A DNA stretch of 64,000 nt from Acidobacteriota bacterium (lineage in GTDB: Bacteria > Acidobacteriota > Vicinamibacteria > Vicinamibacterales > JAHECP01), in contig JAHECP010000001.1 in assembly GCA_024641665.1 (NCBI GenBank), forward strand, positions 43,117-107,116. Direction: 5' to 3'. The position numbers were made by a program, and so were the translations under genes. The notes beneath the pieces were generated by a model. It saw nothing but the letters and a program-made list of their open reading frames with translations, ran no database searches and was not told the origin of the DNA. Shown piece after piece: positions 61,422 through 64,000 of the stretch (within the stretch, counting starts at the first letter, position 1; every line of letters begins with the position of its first letter).

Positions 61422-62732
61422 ATGGCTCTGACCGAGAGACCCGGCGCCCGCACCGCGGGCCCACGCACGCCCCTCACCGGCAATCAGACTCGAGGCTTCT
61501 GGGCGGCCTGGGGCGGCTGGGCGCTCGACGGGATGGACTCGTTCATCTACGCGCTGGTGCTCGTGCCGGCCATGACCGAGCTGCTACCGCGCTCGGGCCT
61601 CGCGCCCACGCCGGCCAACGTGGGCTTCTACGGCAGCGTGCTGTTCGCGCTGTTCCTCGTCGGCTGGGGCCTGTCGATGGCGTGGGGGCCGATCGCCGAC
61701 CGGTTCGGCCGCGTGCGCACGCTGATGCTCACGATCCTCTGCTATTCGCTGTTCACGTTCCTGAGCGCGCTCGCCACGAACGTCTGGCAGCTGGCGCTGC
61801 TGCGGCTGCTCGCCGGCGTCGGCATCGGCGGCGAGTGGTCGATGGGCGGCACGTTCGTCGCCGAGGAATGGCCCGAGGACCGCCGGGCGAAGGGCGCCGG
61901 CTACATGCACACCGGCTACTACGTCGGGTTCTTCCTGGCCGCCATCGCCAACTACACGATCGGCGCGTCGCTCGGCTGGCGCTGGATGTTCGCGGTGGGC
62001 GGGCTGCCCGCGCTCCTCATCGGGTTCATCCGCTACGGGGTGCGCGAATCGCAGCGGTGGGAGGAGAAGACGTCCCGGGCGCGGCCGTCGCTCGGCCAGG
62101 CGTTCGGCGCGCTCTTCACGCCCCAGTACGTGAAGCGCACGATCCTCAACTCCACCTACCTCCTCGTCTCCATCGTCGGGCTGTGGGCGGGATCGGTGTA
62201 CGTGCCCGCGGCGGTCACGCAGCTGGCCGCGCGGGCCGGCTACGCGACGGCCGAGGCGGCGCGCCTCGCCTCGTACGGCACCATGCTGCTGTCGGTCGGC
62301 ACGATCATCGGCTGCGTGGCGCTGCCGCCGATGGCCGAGGCCATCGGGCGCCGGCTCACGCTCGGCGTCTTCTTCCTTCTCATGTTCGTGGGCATCCTCT
62401 CGGGCTTCGGCTACATCTTCTATTGGGAGACCAACGCGCTCGCATGGTTCATGGCGGATCTCTTCGTCCTGGGCTTCGGCGGCGCGAACTTCGCGATGTA
62501 CACGCTGTGGCTGCCGGAGCAGTACGAGACGAGCTGCCGCGCGAGCGCGTTCGCGTTCGCCACGTCGGTCGGGCGGTTCGCCGGCGCGGGGATCACGTTC
62601 CTCGTGGGCGAGGGCGTCGCGGCGTACGGATCGCTCGGCGTGCCCGTGGCCTGGACCGCCGCGGCGTTCGCGATCGGCATCCTGCTGCTGCCGTTTGGCG
62701 AGGAGACCACCGGAAAACCGCTGCCCGCCTGA
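61422..62732 (+). CDS. MFS transporter, metabolite:H+ symporter (MHS)-like
   Basis: 436 residues with about 12 membrane helices. The loop 2-3 signature [14 protein letters not shown] is the MFS hallmark, and [40 protein letters not shown] matches (in parts) the sugar/metabolite:H+ symporter subgroup that moves organic acids, aromatic acids or sialic acid. [16 protein letters not shown] in helix 1 carries the acidic residue common to that group. It precedes the molybdenum hydroxylase genes by 49 nt, so it may import their substrate or export their product; those genes have their own promoter-like element. Confidence 0.9.
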   Translation: MALTERPGARTAGPRTPLTGNQTRGFWAAWGGWALDGMDSFIYALVLVPAMTELLPRSGLAPTPANVGFYGSVLFALFLVGWGLSMAWGPIADRFGRVRTLMLTILCYSLFTFLSALATNVWQLALLRLLAGVGIGGEWSMGGTFVAEEWPEDRRAKGAGYMHTGYYVGFFLAAIANYTIGASLGWRWMFAVGGLPALLIGFIRYGVRESQRWEEKTSRARPSLGQAFGALFTPQYVKRTILNSTYLLVSIVGLWAGSVYVPAAVTQLAARAGYATAEAARLASYGTMLLSVGTIIGCVALPPMAEAIGRRLTLGVFFLLMFVGILSGFGYIFYWETNALAWFMADLFVLGFGGANFAMYTLWLPEQYETSCRASAFAFATSVGRFAGAGITFLVGEGVAAYGSLGVPVAWTAAAFAIGILLLPFGEETTGKPLPA

Positions 62733-62769
62733 CCCGGACGGGATTTGCCTGCGGGGTGCGGTCTCGCGG

Positions 62770-62784
62770 TACAATCGCCGCGTG
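62770..62784 (+). promoter_or_regulatory. -10 element at the start of the molybdenum hydroxylase operon
   Basis: TACAAT (62770-62775) lies 6 nt before GTG 62782. TTGCCT at 62745-62750 is a weak -35 with a 19-nt spacer. Again no Shine-Dalgarno, so a leaderless start is likely. Confidence 0.5.
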
Positions 62785-63270
62785 AGAAGACGGGCGATCG
62801 AGCTCGTCGTCAACGGCGACCGCTACGAGGTGGCGGTCGAGCCGTGGCGCAGCCTGGCGGAGGTCCTGCGCGAGGACCTCGGGCTGACGGGCACCAAGAT
62901 CGGGTGCAACCACGGCGACTGCGGCGCCTGCACGGTGATTCTCGACGGGCGCTCGGTCTGCTCCTGCCTGACGCTCGCCGTCGAGGCCGAGGGCCTCGCG
63001 ATCACGACGATTGAAGGCCTGGCCCCGTCCGGCCAGGAGCTCCATCCCCTCCAGCAGGCGTTCGTCGAGCGCGGCGCCGTCCAGTGCGGCTTCTGCACGC
63101 CCGGGATGATCCTGAACGCGAAGCAGCTGCTCGACGAGACGCCGCGGCCGAGCGAGGAGGAGATCCGGCACGCGCTCTCGGGCAACCTGTGCCGCTGCAC
63201 CGGCTACGCCAAGATCGTGGATGCGATCCGCCACGCGGCGGGTCGGACGGACGGCAAGGAGGGCGGCTGA
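62782..63270 (+). CDS. Xanthine dehydrogenase-family 2Fe-2S subunit
   Basis: 162 residues, GTG start. The N-terminal plant-type ferredoxin domain holds [15 protein letters not shown] and CSC (first cluster) and the C-terminal helical domain holds CGFCTPGM and CRCTGY (second cluster). It is the electron-transfer subunit of a molybdenum hydroxylase (xanthine, nicotinate, isoquinoline, aldehyde or CO dehydrogenase type). The FAD subunit begins 1 nt after its stop. No Tat signal, so a cytosolic complex. Confidence 0.94.
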   Translation: MRRRAIELVVNGDRYEVAVEPWRSLAEVLREDLGLTGTKIGCNHGDCGACTVILDGRSVCSCLTLAVEAEGLAITTIEGLAPSGQELHPLQQAFVERGAVQCGFCTPGMILNAKQLLDETPRPSEEEIRHALSGNLCRCTGYAKIVDAIRHAAGRTDGKEGG

Positions 63271-63271
63271 G

Positions 63272-64000
63272 ATGCCCGCGGCGCCCTCGTTCGACTATCA
63301 CCGTCCCGAGACGTTGGAGGCCGCGCTCGTGCTGCTCGCCGAGCTCGGGGCCGGGGCGCGCGTGCTCGCCGGCGGCACCGATCTCATCGACAAGCTGCGC
63401 CGGGGCGCGGCGACGATCGATCACCTGGTCAGCATCACGCGGATCGACGAGCTCCGAGCGGTGCGCTTCGACGAGGCCGGTGGTCTGGTGATCGGCGCGG
63501 CGGCGCGGATTCGTGACGTCGGGCGCCACCCGGACGTCGTGCGGCGCTACCCCGCGCTCGCGCGCGCCTGTTCGGTGATGGCCACCACCCACATCCGCAA
63601 CATGGGCACCGTCGCCGGCAACATCGCCAACGGCTCGCCCTGCGCCGACACGGCCGGTCCGCTGCTCGTCCATGCGGCGACGGTGAGTGTCGCGCGCCAT
63701 GGCGCGCGACGACAGGTGGACCTCGATCGGTTCTTCCTCGGGCCGAAGGCCGTCGATCTCGCGCCCGGCGAGCTCGTGGTGGATGTGCGCCTGCCCGTGC
63801 CCCCGCTGCGATCCGGCTCGGCCTACGAGCGGATCTCGGCGCGCAGCCGTGTGGACATGGCCGCCGCGAGCGTCGCGGGGTTCTTCGAGCTCGACGCCGG
63901 CGGCACGGTGCGCACGGCCCGGATCGCGCTGGGCGCCGTGGCGCCGACGCCGATGCGGGCGGCCGACGCCGAGCGGCGACTGGCCGGTCGTCCGCCCGAC
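63272..64000 (+). CDS. Xanthine dehydrogenase-family FAD-binding subunit (partial)
   Basis: 243 residues before the window ends, from ATG 63272 just after the 2Fe-2S subunit stop; GGAGGG is upstream. FAD contacts are seen in [17 protein letters not shown] and [27 protein letters not shown], typical of the CoxM/XdhB family. The C-terminal part ([16 protein letters not shown]) is in the CO-dehydrogenase flavoprotein C-terminal domain, still incomplete. The molybdopterin large subunit should follow beyond the edge. The substrate is unresolved without it. Confidence 0.93.
   Translation, partial: MPAAPSFDYHRPETLEAALVLLAELGAGARVLAGGTDLIDKLRRGAATIDHLVSITRIDELRAVRFDEAGGLVIGAAARIRDVGRHPDVVRRYPALARACSVMATTHIRNMGTVAGNIANGSPCADTAGPLLVHAATVSVARHGARRQVDLDRFFLGPKAVDLAPGELVVDVRLPVPPLRSGSAYERISARSRVDMAAASVAGFFELDAGGTVRTARIALGAVAPTPMRAADAERRLAGRPPD

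Overview
This is a 64-kb window of very GC-rich bacterial DNA (about 70% G+C by eye). Its gene content suggests an Acidobacteriota genome, probably class Vicinamibacteria: an Oar-like TonB-dependent receptor with a carboxypeptidase-regulatory N-domain, many secreted glycosidases, a Tat-exported aldo/keto reductase, a PA-domain M28 peptidase, small ECF-sigma operons and a molybdenum hydroxylase. The taxonomic call is inference; there is no rRNA or marker gene in the window.

Left edge (1-6205, minus strand): a SNF2-type helicase followed 2 nt later by a large Eco57I/N6-adenine methylase that runs off the window. Order and architecture match drmD-drmMI of a class 1 DISARM anti-phage system, which predicts drmA, drmB and drmC just outside the window.

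Pectin/rhamnogalacturonan block (6564-35840): a large saccharide-utilisation locus. The minus strand carries rhaM-rhaB-GH43, an (alpha/alpha)6 glycosidase-like protein, a GH106 alpha-L-rhamnosidase and its wHTH-plus-sugar-binding regulator, and an NCS1 permease coupled to a 57-aa membrane protein. The plus strand carries GH31, a rhamnulose-1-phosphate aldolase/dehydrogenase fusion, L-rhamnose isomerase, the TonB receptor, GH28, GH105 and a 1676-residue secreted fusion of CE12 esterase, LacZ-like GH2 and PL22 oligogalacturonate lyase. Together these can deacetylate, debranch and depolymerise rhamnogalacturonan I outside or in the periplasm and take L-rhamnose through mutarotase, isomerase, kinase and aldolase to DHAP and lactaldehyde/lactate.

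Middle (35953-49129): a PHP-UvrD fusion helicase, an ECF sigma factor with two small coupled membrane proteins, an alpha/beta hydrolase that has lost its nucleophile segment, an arylamine N-acetyltransferase, an ArsR regulator with a visible operator plus an MDR oxidoreductase, a penicillin-acylase-like Ntn hydrolase with a class C beta-lactamase-like hydrolase, a 5'-truncated OmpA-domain gene and a TIGR00027-type methyltransferase.

Right part (49144-64000): an M28-like peptidase with altered metal site; a Tat aldo/keto reductase; a DUF11-like repeat autotransporter flanked by two copies of the aldo/keto reductase 3' end (one is a frameshifted remnant); an RRM RNA-binding protein with an extended -10 promoter; a transglutaminase; an ABC exporter pair; an MHS-type MFS transporter; and the first two subunits of a xanthine dehydrogenase-family molybdenum hydroxylase that continues beyond the right edge.

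Several genes have a -10-like hexamer only 5-9 nt before the start codon and no Shine-Dalgarno, suggesting leaderless transcripts. Perfect intergenic hairpins at several sites have no assigned role.
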